This document shows, in pieces, positions 1-8,349 of a DNA stretch of 64,000 bases. A program made the position numbers and the translations under genes. This stretch comes from Vibrio sp. MEBiC08052 (lineage in GTDB: Bacteria > Pseudomonadota > Gammaproteobacteria > Enterobacterales > Vibrionaceae): NCBI RefSeq assembly GCF_001506075.1, contig NZ_KQ947475.1:124001-188000 (forward strand), written 5' to 3'. Every line of letters begins with the position of its first letter. Positions within the stretch are counted from its first letter, which is position 1. The notes below the pieces were generated by a model. That model worked only from the letters and a program-made list of their open reading frames with translations, ran no database searches and was not told where the DNA came from.

Positions 1-266
1 GTAAAGAAAAACGTGATATTGATTGTAAGTACTGAATATTATGTTTGATTTATGTTTTCATTAATTCAAAATATTACAGAAATTAGTATGAATTTTATAT
101 TCAATAAATAATCAAGTAATAGTTCGGTGTTAATGCTATTTATTAGCTCAGCTAAATATGACTGAGATATGAAACAAGATCTTTTCTTCAAGCTTAAGCG
201 AGATAGCGTAGTCCACAGATCTAAATAGATTTAATAAACAAAGCCATTAGGAAATGGAGAACACTA
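1..266. other. Left-edge non-coding stretch upstream of rfbF
   Basis: AT-rich DNA. A reading frame open from base 1 stops at 46-48 and could be the tail of a gene outside the window, but 15 codons are too few to identify. The rest has no convincing gene. The rfbF ribosome-binding site (TGGAGA, about 253-258) is the only signal I trust. The operon promoter must lie here or further left. Confidence 0.5.
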
Positions 267-1037
267 ATGAAAGCTGTAATTTTAGCTGGTGGTTTAGGTA
301 CTCGTTTGAGCGAGGAAACATCTCTAAAACCTAAACCAATGGTAGAAATTGGAGGTAAGCCAATTCTATGGCATATCATGAAACACTATTCAGTTCATGG
401 CATTAATGATTTTATCATTTGTTGTGGTCATAAAGGTATTATTATTAAGGAGTATTTTGCAAACTATTTTTTGCATATGTCAGATGTAACCTTTGATATG
501 AAATCTAACCAGATGGAAGTTCATCGTAAAAGGGCTGAGCCATGGAGTGTGACACTGGTTGATACTGGTGAGCATTCGATGACTGGTGGCCGTATGAGAA
601 GAGTTGCTGATTATATAAAGAATGATGAAGCTTTTTGTTTTACATACGGTGATGGTGTTAGTGATGTTGACATCACTAAAGCGCTCTCTTTTCATCGTTC
701 TCATGGGAAAATGGCCACATTGACGGGTATCTATCCTCCTGGAAGGTTCGGAGCACTTGAAATTTCTCATGGACAGGTTACAAAGTTTCGAGAAAAGCCT
801 CGAGGGGATGGTGCAATGATTAATGGTGGATTCTTTGTTTTGTCACCAAAAGTACTTGATTATATTGATAATGATCAGTGTGTTTGGGAACAATCACCAT
901 TAAATCAATTAGCTAGTGATGGAGAGTTAATGGTTTATGAGCATAGTGGTTTTTGGCAAGCAATGGATACATTGAGAGATAAAAATTATCTCGAGAAGTT
1001 ATGGGAAACGGGTGAAGCTCCTTGGAAGCTATGGTAG
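267..1037 (+). CDS. rfbF: Glucose-1-phosphate cytidylyltransferase
   Basis: Makes CDP-D-glucose from CTP and glucose-1-phosphate, the first step to CDP-3,6-dideoxy and branched sugars. The N-terminus has the nucleotidyltransferase signature [12 protein letters not shown] followed by [18 protein letters not shown]. The mid-protein YGDGVSDVD carries the metal-binding aspartate, and FREKP and NGGFFV follow. At 256 residues it matches RfbF/DdhA. The ATG has a TGGAGA Shine-Dalgarno. It is first in a tight operon whose next two genes, rfbG and rfbH, are the next two steps of the same pathway, which makes the assignment firm. Cytoplasmic. Confidence 0.95.
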   Translation: MKAVILAGGLGTRLSEETSLKPKPMVEIGGKPILWHIMKHYSVHGINDFIICCGHKGIIIKEYFANYFLHMSDVTFDMKSNQMEVHRKRAEPWSVTLVDTGEHSMTGGRMRRVADYIKNDEAFCFTYGDGVSDVDITKALSFHRSHGKMATLTGIYPPGRFGALEISHGQVTKFREKPRGDGAMINGGFFVLSPKVLDYIDNDQCVWEQSPLNQLASDGELMVYEHSGFWQAMDTLRDKNYLEKLWETGEAPWKLW

Positions 1038-1048
1038 TTGGAGGATAT

Positions 1049-2134
1049 ATGGAACCAAGTTTCTGGAAAAGTAAGAGAGTATTAGTAACAGGCAATACTG
1101 GTTTTAAGGGAAGCTGGTTGTCTCTATGGTTACATGACTTAGGAGCAAATGTTAGAGGATATTCACTATCAGCAGTACCCACAAGTCCAAGTTTGTTCCA
1201 AGAAGCTCGAATTGGTGATGACATACCTACGACTGCACATGATATAAGAGATTTCGATAATCTCTATCGTACGATTAAAGAGTTTAGGCCAGAAATTATC
1301 TTTCATATGGCTGCTCAACCGCTAGTTCGTTTATCATATATACAACCTGTCGAAACTTATTCAACAAATGTTATGGGGACGGTTCATTTATTTGAAGCTG
1401 TACGGCGAGTTGGTGGAGTAAAAGCCGTTATCAACATTACATCTGATAAGTGCTATGAAAACCGAGAATGGATCTGGGGATATAGAGAAGATGAATCGTT
1501 AGGTGGCCATGACCCATATAGTAATAGTAAAGGTTGTGCTGAGTTGGTCACATCATCTTATCGGAACTCATTTTTTAGCCCAGAAAGATACGCTGAACAT
1601 GAATGTGCTATTGCATCTGTTCGAGCTGGTAATGTAATCGGTGGTGGCGATTGGGCACAAGATCGGCTTATTCCTGATATTTTAAGTGCTTTTGCAGAGA
1701 AGTCTGAAGTTAGTATTAGAAATCCGAATGCCATTAGACCATGGCAACATGTCTTAGAACCATTGTCAGGATATATAAGGTTAGCCGAGTTGTTATATGA
1801 AAAAGGTTCTGAGTTTGCCGAAGCATGGAATTTTGGCCCCAAAGACGATGATGCAAGACCTGTTAAGTTTTTAATTGAGCGGTTAGCCGATCTGTGGGAA
1901 GGCGATGTTCGTTGGCGTATACATGAAGATGCTCAGTATCATGAAGCTCACCATCTCAAATTGGATTGTTCAAAAGCGAAGAGTCGATTGGGATGGCAAC
2001 CTATTTGGGATTTGGATACGACCCTAGGAAAAATTATTCAGTGGTATAAAGCATGGCTTAACCACGAAGATATGAAGCAGTATACTCTAAATGAAATCCG
2101 AGAGTACATAGCAGCAATTAAGAAGGTTAGATAA
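1049..2134 (+). CDS. rfbG: CDP-glucose 4,6-dehydratase
   Basis: An extended SDR that converts CDP-glucose to CDP-4-keto-6-deoxyglucose. It shows the NAD-binding [14 protein letters not shown] near residue 13, HMAAQPLVR, the TSDKCYEN active-site region and catalytic YSNSK. I place the start at ATG 1049, giving about 361 residues, because GGAGG at 1040-1044 sits just upstream. An alternative TTG at 1022 would overlap rfbF by 16 bases and adds residues not typical of the family. It ends with a one-base TAATG overlap onto rfbH, so the two are translationally coupled. Cytoplasmic. Confidence 0.94.
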   Translation: MEPSFWKSKRVLVTGNTGFKGSWLSLWLHDLGANVRGYSLSAVPTSPSLFQEARIGDDIPTTAHDIRDFDNLYRTIKEFRPEIIFHMAAQPLVRLSYIQPVETYSTNVMGTVHLFEAVRRVGGVKAVINITSDKCYENREWIWGYREDESLGGHDPYSNSKGCAELVTSSYRNSFFSPERYAEHECAIASVRAGNVIGGGDWAQDRLIPDILSAFAEKSEVSIRNPNAIRPWQHVLEPLSGYIRLAELLYEKGSEFAEAWNFGPKDDDARPVKFLIERLADLWEGDVRWRIHEDAQYHEAHHLKLDCSKAKSRLGWQPIWDLDTTLGKIIQWYKAWLNHEDMKQYTLNEIREYIAAIKKVR

Positions 2135-3447
2135 TGTTGAAAGATCAAATAAGAGGACAAATAGCTGATCTTGTTGAGAAATATTCAGATTTAGCTTTTG
2201 AACAGAAACCCTTTGTCGCAGGGGAAACACCTGTACCGCCTTCTGGTAAAGTGATTGGCTCTGATGAGTTGAAAATGATGGTAGAGGCGTCTTTAGATGG
2301 GTGGTTGACTACGGGACGTTTTAATTCGTTATTTGAAAAAGCATTAGGGAACTATTTGGGTGTGCCCTATGTACTCACAACAACCTCTGGTTCATCTGCA
2401 AACTTGTTAGCATTATCGGCTCTGACTTCTCCGAAATTAGGTGACAGAAGATTAAAGCCTGGAGATGAAATCATTACAGTAGCAGCAGGATTTCCAACAA
2501 CAGTTAATCCCTCGATACAAAATGGATTGATTCCTGTGTTTGTTGATGTCGATATTCCAACATATCAGATAAAACCAGAAATGATAGAAGCTGCAGTTTC
2601 TGAAAAAACTAAAGCAATCATGATTGCACATACGCTAGGTAATACTTTCGATTTGACAGAGGTGTGCCGTGTTGCTGATAAGTATAACTTATGGTTAATT
2701 GAAGATTGCTGTGATGCTTTAGGATCTACATATAATGGCCAAATGGTTGGTACCTTTGGTGATATTGCAACAGTAAGCTTTTATCCTGCACATCACATTA
2801 CAATGGGTGAAGGTGGTGCAGTATTTACTAAAAATAAAGAATTGAACAAACTGGTTGAGTCATTTAGAGACTGGGGACGAGACTGCTATTGCGCACCTGG
2901 TTGTGATAACACATGTGGTAAGCGCTTTGAACAACAATTAGGTTCTTTACCGTATGGTTATGATCATAAATATACATACTCCCATTTAGGGTATAATTTA
3001 AAAATTACTGATATGCAAGCAGCTTGTGGGCTTGCTCAAATGAACCGTGTTGAGGATCTAGTCCAAGCAAGAAAAGATAATTTCGTCTATTTACATGAAG
3101 GTCTAAAATCTTGTGAAGAGTTTTTAATTCTTCCTGAAGCAACTAATAATTCAGAACCTTCATGGTTTGGTTTCCCGATTACAATTCGCACTGATTCTGG
3201 TATTGAACGTGTAGAGCTATTGAAGTTTCTAGATCAAAATAAAATTGGCACACGTCTTCTATTCGCAGGAAATTTAACTCGCCAGCCGTATTTTGAAAAT
3301 ATTCAATATCGTATTGTTGGGGATTTAACTAATACTGATATTATCATGCATAATACTTTTTGGATTGGAGTATACCCAGGATTACATCGAGAGCATCTAG
3401 ACTTTGTTATTGAAAAATTCGAAGAGTTCTTTGGATTAAATTTTTAG
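2134..3447 (+). CDS. rfbH: CDP-4-keto-6-deoxyglucose-3-dehydrase (E1)
   Basis: A DegT/DnrJ/EryC1-fold PMP enzyme that removes the C-3 hydroxyl of CDP-4-keto-6-deoxyglucose. The usual PLP lysine is replaced by histidine in [13 protein letters not shown] (about residue 220), the mark of the dehydratase branch. The cysteines of the E1 [2Fe-2S] cluster are visible in DCC and in [16 protein letters not shown]. At 437 residues it matches RfbH. The partner reductase E3 (RfbI/AscD) that finishes the 3-deoxygenation is absent from the window. The gene is followed after 10 bases by a split transketolase, which is not part of the standard 3,6-dideoxyhexose set. Confidence 0.94.
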   Translation: MLKDQIRGQIADLVEKYSDLAFEQKPFVAGETPVPPSGKVIGSDELKMMVEASLDGWLTTGRFNSLFEKALGNYLGVPYVLTTTSGSSANLLALSALTSPKLGDRRLKPGDEIITVAAGFPTTVNPSIQNGLIPVFVDVDIPTYQIKPEMIEAAVSEKTKAIMIAHTLGNTFDLTEVCRVADKYNLWLIEDCCDALGSTYNGQMVGTFGDIATVSFYPAHHITMGEGGAVFTKNKELNKLVESFRDWGRDCYCAPGCDNTCGKRFEQQLGSLPYGYDHKYTYSHLGYNLKITDMQAACGLAQMNRVEDLVQARKDNFVYLHEGLKSCEEFLILPEATNNSEPSWFGFPITIRTDSGIERVELLKFLDQNKIGTRLLFAGNLTRQPYFENIQYRIVGDLTNTDIIMHNTFWIGVYPGLHREHLDFVIEKFEEFFGLNF

Positions 3448-3457
3448 GTGTAATTAT

Positions 3458-4270
3458 ATGGATTCGATATCTCTTGCAAAAAAAGTTAGAGAACATTCAG
3501 TTAAAATGGTTCATCGGGGAAGAAGTTCTCACATAGGTTCAGCATTATCAATTGTTGATATTTTAGCTGTCTTATATACCGATATTTTAAATATCTCTCC
3601 TGAGACAGTTAATGACCCAGAGAGAGATATTTTTATATTGAGTAAGGGACATGCTGGAGCATCCTTATATGCGACGTTAGCTGAACGAGGTTTTTTCCCA
3701 ATCAGTAATCTAGACCAGCATTATCAGAATGGTTCTTTATATAGTGGTCATGTATCTCACAAAGGAATACCAGGAGTGGAATTTTCCACAGGTTCATTAG
3801 GACATGGTTTACCTGTTGCCGTAGGCATAGCTTTAGCTGCAAAGCTTGATGGGTTAAAGAATAAGGTCTTTGTCTTATTGGGTGATGGTGAAATCCTAGA
3901 AGGTTCTAACTGGGAGTCATTAGCTTTTGCATCACATCATAAGCTTGATAACTTATGTATTATTATTGACAGAAATAACTTACAGAGTTTTAAAAATACA
4001 GAAGCTACTATAGCTTTGGAACCGATGGTCGATAAGTTCTTAGCTTTTGGTGTTGGATGTCAAAGGATTCATGGACACGATCATATAAAATTGAGAGCTG
4101 AATTCTCTTCAATGGAAGATGACAGACCCAAAGTTATTATTGCTGATACCATTAAAGGTAAGGGTGTTTCCTATATGGAAAATCAGGTTGTATGGCATTA
4201 TAAGTATCCTGATGAAGAACAGCTAAAATTAGCCTTGGAAGAAATCTCTGGAGGTATGAATGAGAGCTAA
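3458..4270 (+). CDS. Split transketolase, N-terminal (ThDP-binding) subunit
   Basis: 270 residues equivalent to the N-terminal third of transketolase. It shows SKGHAGASLYA, STGSLGHGLPVAVG and the ThDP/Mg motif starting LLGDGEILEGSNWES and ending IIIDRNN. It overlaps the C-terminal subunit by 11 bases, so a heteromeric enzyme is expected. Known transketolases move a two-carbon ketol unit between sugar phosphates. Lying between a 3-dehydrase and an aminotransferase in a CDP-sugar operon, this copy more likely serves sugar-nucleotide synthesis than the pentose pathway; that is inference. No housekeeping full-length transketolase is in the window for comparison. Confidence 0.88.
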   Translation: MDSISLAKKVREHSVKMVHRGRSSHIGSALSIVDILAVLYTDILNISPETVNDPERDIFILSKGHAGASLYATLAERGFFPISNLDQHYQNGSLYSGHVSHKGIPGVEFSTGSLGHGLPVAVGIALAAKLDGLKNKVFVLLGDGEILEGSNWESLAFASHHKLDNLCIIIDRNNLQSFKNTEATIALEPMVDKFLAFGVGCQRIHGHDHIKLRAEFSSMEDDRPKVIIADTIKGKGVSYMENQVVWHYKYPDEEQLKLALEEISGGMNES

Positions 4271-5162
4271 TTTCGTTCAGGCAATTACAGATCTAGCTGA
4301 AAAAGACAAGAATGTTATTTTGTTGACTGGTGATCTAGGATTTGGTTCATTTGAAGTATTCGAAGAAAAATTTCCTAATCAATATTTTAATGTAGGTATT
4401 GCCGAACAGTCTATGATCGGTATTGCTGCTGGTCTGGCAAAGTCAGGAAAGACAGTTTTTGTTTATTCTATCGGAAACTTTGTGACATTAAGATGCTTAG
4501 AGCAAATTAGAAATGATGCTTGCTATCATCATCTCAATATTAATCTTGTGTCTCAGGGAGGAGGGTTTACATATGGTCCGGCAGGAATGTCTCATCATGC
4601 TACCGAAGATATTGGTATTATGAGAGTTTTACCATATGTGACTATTTGTGTCCCTTCAAATGGTCATAACTGTTACGAGGCTGTTCATCAGTTAGCTGAT
4701 TTATCTGGCGTTGGATATCTTCGATTAGAAAAAAGTAATAATATTAATGAAATTAATAATATTTCTTTGAATATCGGTAAGCCAAATATTATACGTGAAG
4801 GAAAGGACGCTTTAATTATTAGTATTGGTGGCATTTTATCTGAGGTTTTAAAGGCTGTAGATGAATCAAGTAAAGACATTGCAGTAATAGATTTTCACAC
4901 CGCGAAACCAATAGATAACACATGGATAGCAGAACAACTGAAATTATTTCCATTAATTATAAGTGTGGAAGAACATCAGAAAACTGGTGGTTTGGGAACT
5001 ATTTTGTCTGAAGTTATTGCAGATAAACAAATATCTACTAAGTTAGTGAAACTTGGTATTAGTGATGAGATTGTTTCTATTGTTGGCAGTCAGGAATATC
5101 TAAGAGAAAAATGTTTAATTGATTCAAAAATGATTAAACATATTTTAAATATGGAATTGTAA
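4260..5162 (+). CDS. Split transketolase, C-terminal subunit
   Basis: 300 residues covering the pyrimidine-binding and C-terminal domains of transketolase. NVGIAEQSMIGIAAGLA holds the glutamate that activates ThDP. Further on are QGGGFTYGPAGMSHHATED and, in the C-terminal domain, VEEHQKTGGLGTILSE. The start overlaps the N-subunit gene by 11 bases in another frame, and the stop sits one base before the GNAT start, so all are translated together. It resembles DXS/transketolase-like pairs annotated in polysaccharide loci, and its acceptor cannot be read from sequence. Confidence 0.87.
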   Translation: MRANFVQAITDLAEKDKNVILLTGDLGFGSFEVFEEKFPNQYFNVGIAEQSMIGIAAGLAKSGKTVFVYSIGNFVTLRCLEQIRNDACYHHLNINLVSQGGGFTYGPAGMSHHATEDIGIMRVLPYVTICVPSNGHNCYEAVHQLADLSGVGYLRLEKSNNINEINNISLNIGKPNIIREGKDALIISIGGILSEVLKAVDESSKDIAVIDFHTAKPIDNTWIAEQLKLFPLIISVEEHQKTGGLGTILSEVIADKQISTKLVKLGISDEIVSIVGSQEYLREKCLIDSKMIKHILNMEL

Positions 5163-5163
5163 A

Positions 5164-5802
5164 ATGAACTCAAGACAATCTTTTTTTGAAAAAAAAAGTA
5201 AAGATGTTATCTATAATTTAAAATATAATATTTTAAATTCTAAGATAGAAACAGACAAAGATGATGTATTTTTACAAGTAGTTACTAGTGATTATATAAA
5301 TGATGATAACATCATAAATTTACTTTCTTATTGGAGAAGTAAATCACAACATGCTTTCTTGAAGATATTCCCTGTTACAGATGAAGGGACAAAGCGATGG
5401 CTGAAACACGGTGTAATAGAAAGAGAAGACCGGATATTATTTCTTGTATCTAGGAGAAATGGAGATTTTATTGGTCATATTGGACTTTCTAGCTTTGATT
5501 TTTCTCATAACACATGTGAAATAGATAATGTAATAAAATCTCCAGAGTGTGATGATAAAGGAATATTTACTGATGTTACAAATTTCTTATTGAAATGGAC
5601 TAAAGAAAATTTAGGGCCAGACAAAATAAAATTAAGAGTATTTTCAGATAATGCCAAAGCATTAGCTTTATATACTAGAGTTGGATTTATACCCACAAAT
5701 TTAATTACATTTAAGAAAGTTATTGATGGTGAAATTATTGAATGGATTGAATCTGACTCAAATGTAGATAGATGTTTTCTAGTTATGGAAAAAAGGATTT
5801 AA
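5164..5802 (+). CDS. GNAT-family N-acyltransferase (sugar-modifying)
   Basis: 212 residues. The C-terminal two thirds have the GNAT pattern: FIGHIGLSSFDF (beta4/beta5), EIDNVI, then a helix and KALALYTRVGFIPT at the acetyl-CoA end. The N-terminal 50 residues are AT-coded and polar, with no match I recognise. It starts one base after the transketolase C-subunit stop and is followed by a DegT aminotransferase. I infer that it N-acylates the amine made by that neighbour, as in other N-acylamino-deoxysugar pathways. Substrate unknown. Confidence 0.8.
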   Translation: MNSRQSFFEKKSKDVIYNLKYNILNSKIETDKDDVFLQVVTSDYINDDNIINLLSYWRSKSQHAFLKIFPVTDEGTKRWLKHGVIEREDRILFLVSRRNGDFIGHIGLSSFDFSHNTCEIDNVIKSPECDDKGIFTDVTNFLLKWTKENLGPDKIKLRVFSDNAKALALYTRVGFIPTNLITFKKVIDGEIIEWIESDSNVDRCFLVMEKRI

Positions 5803-5807
5803 TAAAT

Positions 5808-6908
5808 ATGATTAACGAACTTATATTAACGGCTGGACCTAGTGTTACTGATAAAGAAATTAACTATGTTAATGATGCCGTAAGAAATGGTTGGAATAAT
5901 GATTGGAATAAATATATTGTCCAGTTCGAACACCTAATGGAAGAATATATAGGTGTAAAACACGCGGTTACTACATCCAGTTGTACAGGTGCGCTACATT
6001 TATCTTTACTGTCCTGTGGTATTGGACCTGGTGATGAGGTTATTGTTCCTGATATTACATGGGTTGCTTCAGCATCTGCAGTCATGTACGTTGGTGCCAC
6101 ACCTGTCTTTTGTGATATTGAAGAGACAAGTTGGTGTTTAGATATTCGTTCAGCTGAGAAATTATTAAGCCCCAAGACAAAAGCAATTATCCCTGTTCAT
6201 TTATATGGACACCCAGCTAATATGCCCGCTATTGTCGAATTTGCGAAAAAGAATAATTTAAAAATTATTGAAGATGCCGCACCATCAATTGGAGCTGAAA
6301 TTGATGGTAAAAAAACGGGATCTTTTGGGGATGCTGCTGCATTTAGTTTTCAAGGAGCTAAGATCTTATCTACTGGTGAAGGTGGTATGTTCTTATGTAA
6401 TAATGATGAAATCTTTAAGAGGTTCAAATCATTAAGTGATCATGGTAGAGATCCTGAAAAACCATTAGCTGCTGTAGAAGTTGGCTATAAATATAAGATG
6501 TCTAATTTACAGGCAGCTATGGGATTAGCACAGTTAGAACGGGTAGATGAACTAGTTAACAGAAAAATTGAGATTAACTCTATTTATCGTGATTTATTAA
6601 ATGATTGTAAGAAAATTCGTGTCTCTAAAGAGCTATCAGGATGCAAAAGTATACATTGGATGACATCAATTGAGTTAGTTGGGGCTAGCTATGAACAGCG
6701 TGCAGATTTCATGGCAAAACTGAAAGGAAATTTAGTTGATTCTCGACCGGTTTTTTCTCCATTGAGCCATTTACCCATGTTTACTCGTACTTTAGAGAAT
6801 CCTGTTGCTGATAGAATTGGACAGAGCTCTATTAATTTACCAAGTGGACATAATTTAACACTTGAACAGATCGAACATGTAGCTAAGGCTATTAAGTCCC
6901 TCATTTAA
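5808..6908 (+). CDS. DegT/DnrJ/EryC1 sugar aminotransferase
   Basis: PLP-dependent transaminase of nucleotide-linked keto sugars, 366 residues from ATG 5808. An upstream in-frame start at 5772 lies inside the GNAT gene and I reject it. TSSCTGALHLSL binds the PLP phosphate, EDAAPSIGA holds the PLP aspartate, and FQGAKILSTGEGG has the Schiff-base lysine, unlike the His-type RfbH three genes upstream. It is therefore a true aminotransferase rather than a dehydratase. Last gene of the CDP-sugar operon, followed at once by a strong hairpin. It probably aminates a ketone on the modified sugar (inference). Confidence 0.88.
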   Translation: MINELILTAGPSVTDKEINYVNDAVRNGWNNDWNKYIVQFEHLMEEYIGVKHAVTTSSCTGALHLSLLSCGIGPGDEVIVPDITWVASASAVMYVGATPVFCDIEETSWCLDIRSAEKLLSPKTKAIIPVHLYGHPANMPAIVEFAKKNNLKIIEDAAPSIGAEIDGKKTGSFGDAAAFSFQGAKILSTGEGGMFLCNNDEIFKRFKSLSDHGRDPEKPLAAVEVGYKYKMSNLQAAMGLAQLERVDELVNRKIEINSIYRDLLNDCKKIRVSKELSGCKSIHWMTSIELVGASYEQRADFMAKLKGNLVDSRPVFSPLSHLPMFTRTLENPVADRIGQSSINLPSGHNLTLEQIEHVAKAIKSLI

Positions 6909-6914
6909 ACTTTT

Positions 6915-6954
6915 ATTCAGTCTATCTATATAAATTAAAATAGATAGACTGAAT
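6915..6954 (+). terminator. Hairpin terminator after the CDP-sugar operon
   Basis: A perfect 15-bp inverted repeat (6915-6929 with 6940-6954, left arm ATTCAGTCTATCTAT) with a 10-base loop, followed by TTTATTT. It begins six bases after the aminotransferase stop. The AT-rich stem could work in both directions, but both flanking operons read rightward. Confidence 0.7.
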
Positions 6955-6983
6955 TTTATTTCAAATTAACGTGATTAATTTTG

Positions 6984-7367
6984 ATGTATAAAGATAATTT
7001 AAAAATAATCTTTCAATTTGAATTTATTAAATATTTATTTATTGGTTTAGTTAATACAATTTTTGGATATTCCGTCTATTCTATATTTATTTATATCGGC
7101 TTAGATTACTCTATTGCTTTAATGATGGCTACTGTTATAGGTGTTATTTTTAATTATAACACTTATAGACAAATTTTATTTAATAAGAAAAGTAAAAAAA
7201 CTATTTTTATTAAATTTTTAAGTAGTTATATAATTGTATATTTTGTCAATTTGATTTTGCTAGACCATCTGAATTTACTATTTAATGAATATATTTCTCA
7301 AATAATTTGTATACCACCAGTTGTAATATTTAACTGGGTTATATTTAAATATTGGGTTTTTAAGTGA
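6984..7367 (+). CDS. GtrA-family membrane protein (bactoprenol-glucose flippase type)
   Basis: A small, very hydrophobic protein of 127 residues from ATG 6984 (TTG 6981 is also possible). It has four predicted membrane helices and the GtrA hallmarks: FIKYLFIGLVNTIFGYSVY at the N-terminus and FNWVIFKYWVF at the end. GtrA proteins are thought to flip undecaprenyl-phosphate-linked sugar to the periplasmic side. It opens a three-gene gtr-type cassette with the GtrB-like transferase 23 bases downstream. Confidence 0.85.
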   Translation: MYKDNLKIIFQFEFIKYLFIGLVNTIFGYSVYSIFIYIGLDYSIALMMATVIGVIFNYNTYRQILFNKKSKKTIFIKFLSSYIIVYFVNLILLDHLNLLFNEYISQIICIPPVVIFNWVIFKYWVFK

Positions 7368-7390
7368 AATATTAATGTAGAAGTATCATT

Positions 7391-8332
7391 ATGAAGAAGA
7401 TAAGTATTGTTACTCCCTGTTACAATGAAGAAGATAACGTAGAAGAATTATATCGAAGAGTTAAAATTCAGTTTGATGAATTGAAAAATTATAGCTATGA
7501 ACATATATTTATAGATAATGCATCAGGTGATAAAACAGTAGAAATACTCAAATCTATAGCAGAAAATGACCCAAATGTGAAAATTATTGTAAATAGTAGA
7601 AACTTTGGCCCAATAAGATCTCCTCACTATGGATTATTACAAGGCTCTGGTGATGCAACTATGTTAATGGTCGCTGATCTCCAAGACCCTCCGGAGTTAA
7701 TTCCTGAATTTATACAGAAATGGGAACAAGGTAATGAGTTAGTTATTGGAGTTAAGAATGAAAGTGATGAGTCCCCAGCAATGTATTTTATTAGAAAAAT
7801 ATATTATACCCTTACAGCTAAACTCTCTGAGACAAAGTTGGTAAAAAATTTTTATGGGTTTGGTTTATATGATAAGAAAATTATTGAAATAATTAGAAAT
7901 ATACCTGATCCATATCCTTATTCGCGAGGAATATTAGTTGATTTAGGTTTCAATATAACAAAAATTTACTATCGTCAACCTGTCAGACATCGAGGGGTTA
8001 CTTCAACAAATTTCTTTTCTCTTTATGATATTGCAATGCTTGGAATATGTAGTCATTCAAAAGTTCCCTTGCGTATAGCAACATTATCTGGATTCATCTT
8101 AAGTTTAATTTGTTTTTTAATTGCTTTTGTATATTTTTTATATAAATTATTCTACTGGGATGAATTTCCTCTAGGAACTGCTCCCATCGTAATTGGAATG
8201 TTTTTTCTCGGTTCTGTTCAAATATTTTTCATTGGACTCGTTGGAGAATATGTAGGGCATTTAATATCAAAATCATCTAAGTTTCCATTAGTTATTGAAA
8301 AAGAAAGGATTAACTTTCATGATGATGTTTAA
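7391..8332 (+). CDS. GtrB-like polyprenyl-phosphate glycosyltransferase (GT2)
   Basis: 313 residues. A GT-A domain opens with ISIVTPCYNEEDNVEELY. VADLQDPPELIPEF carries the catalytic DxD-like and acidic residues, and QPVRHRGVTS matches the GtrB/DPMS consensus. Two C-terminal membrane helices lie at about residues 228-250 and 265-290. The family moves a sugar from a nucleotide donor onto undecaprenyl phosphate on the cytoplasmic face. Its position between GtrA and a large membrane protein fits an O-antigen side-chain modification cassette. Confidence 0.88.
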   Translation: MKKISIVTPCYNEEDNVEELYRRVKIQFDELKNYSYEHIFIDNASGDKTVEILKSIAENDPNVKIIVNSRNFGPIRSPHYGLLQGSGDATMLMVADLQDPPELIPEFIQKWEQGNELVIGVKNESDESPAMYFIRKIYYTLTAKLSETKLVKNFYGFGLYDKKIIEIIRNIPDPYPYSRGILVDLGFNITKIYYRQPVRHRGVTSTNFFSLYDIAMLGICSHSKVPLRIATLSGFILSLICFLIAFVYFLYKLFYWDEFPLGTAPIVIGMFFLGSVQIFFIGLVGEYVGHLISKSSKFPLVIEKERINFHDDV

Positions 8333-8349
8333 CGTGGCTAGGTGAAATA

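Noticed and set aside
184..225. Sequence GCGAGATAGCGTAG upstream of rfbF resembling ops
   Set aside because: Too many mismatches to GGCGGTAGCGTG and no JUMPstart context, so not called.
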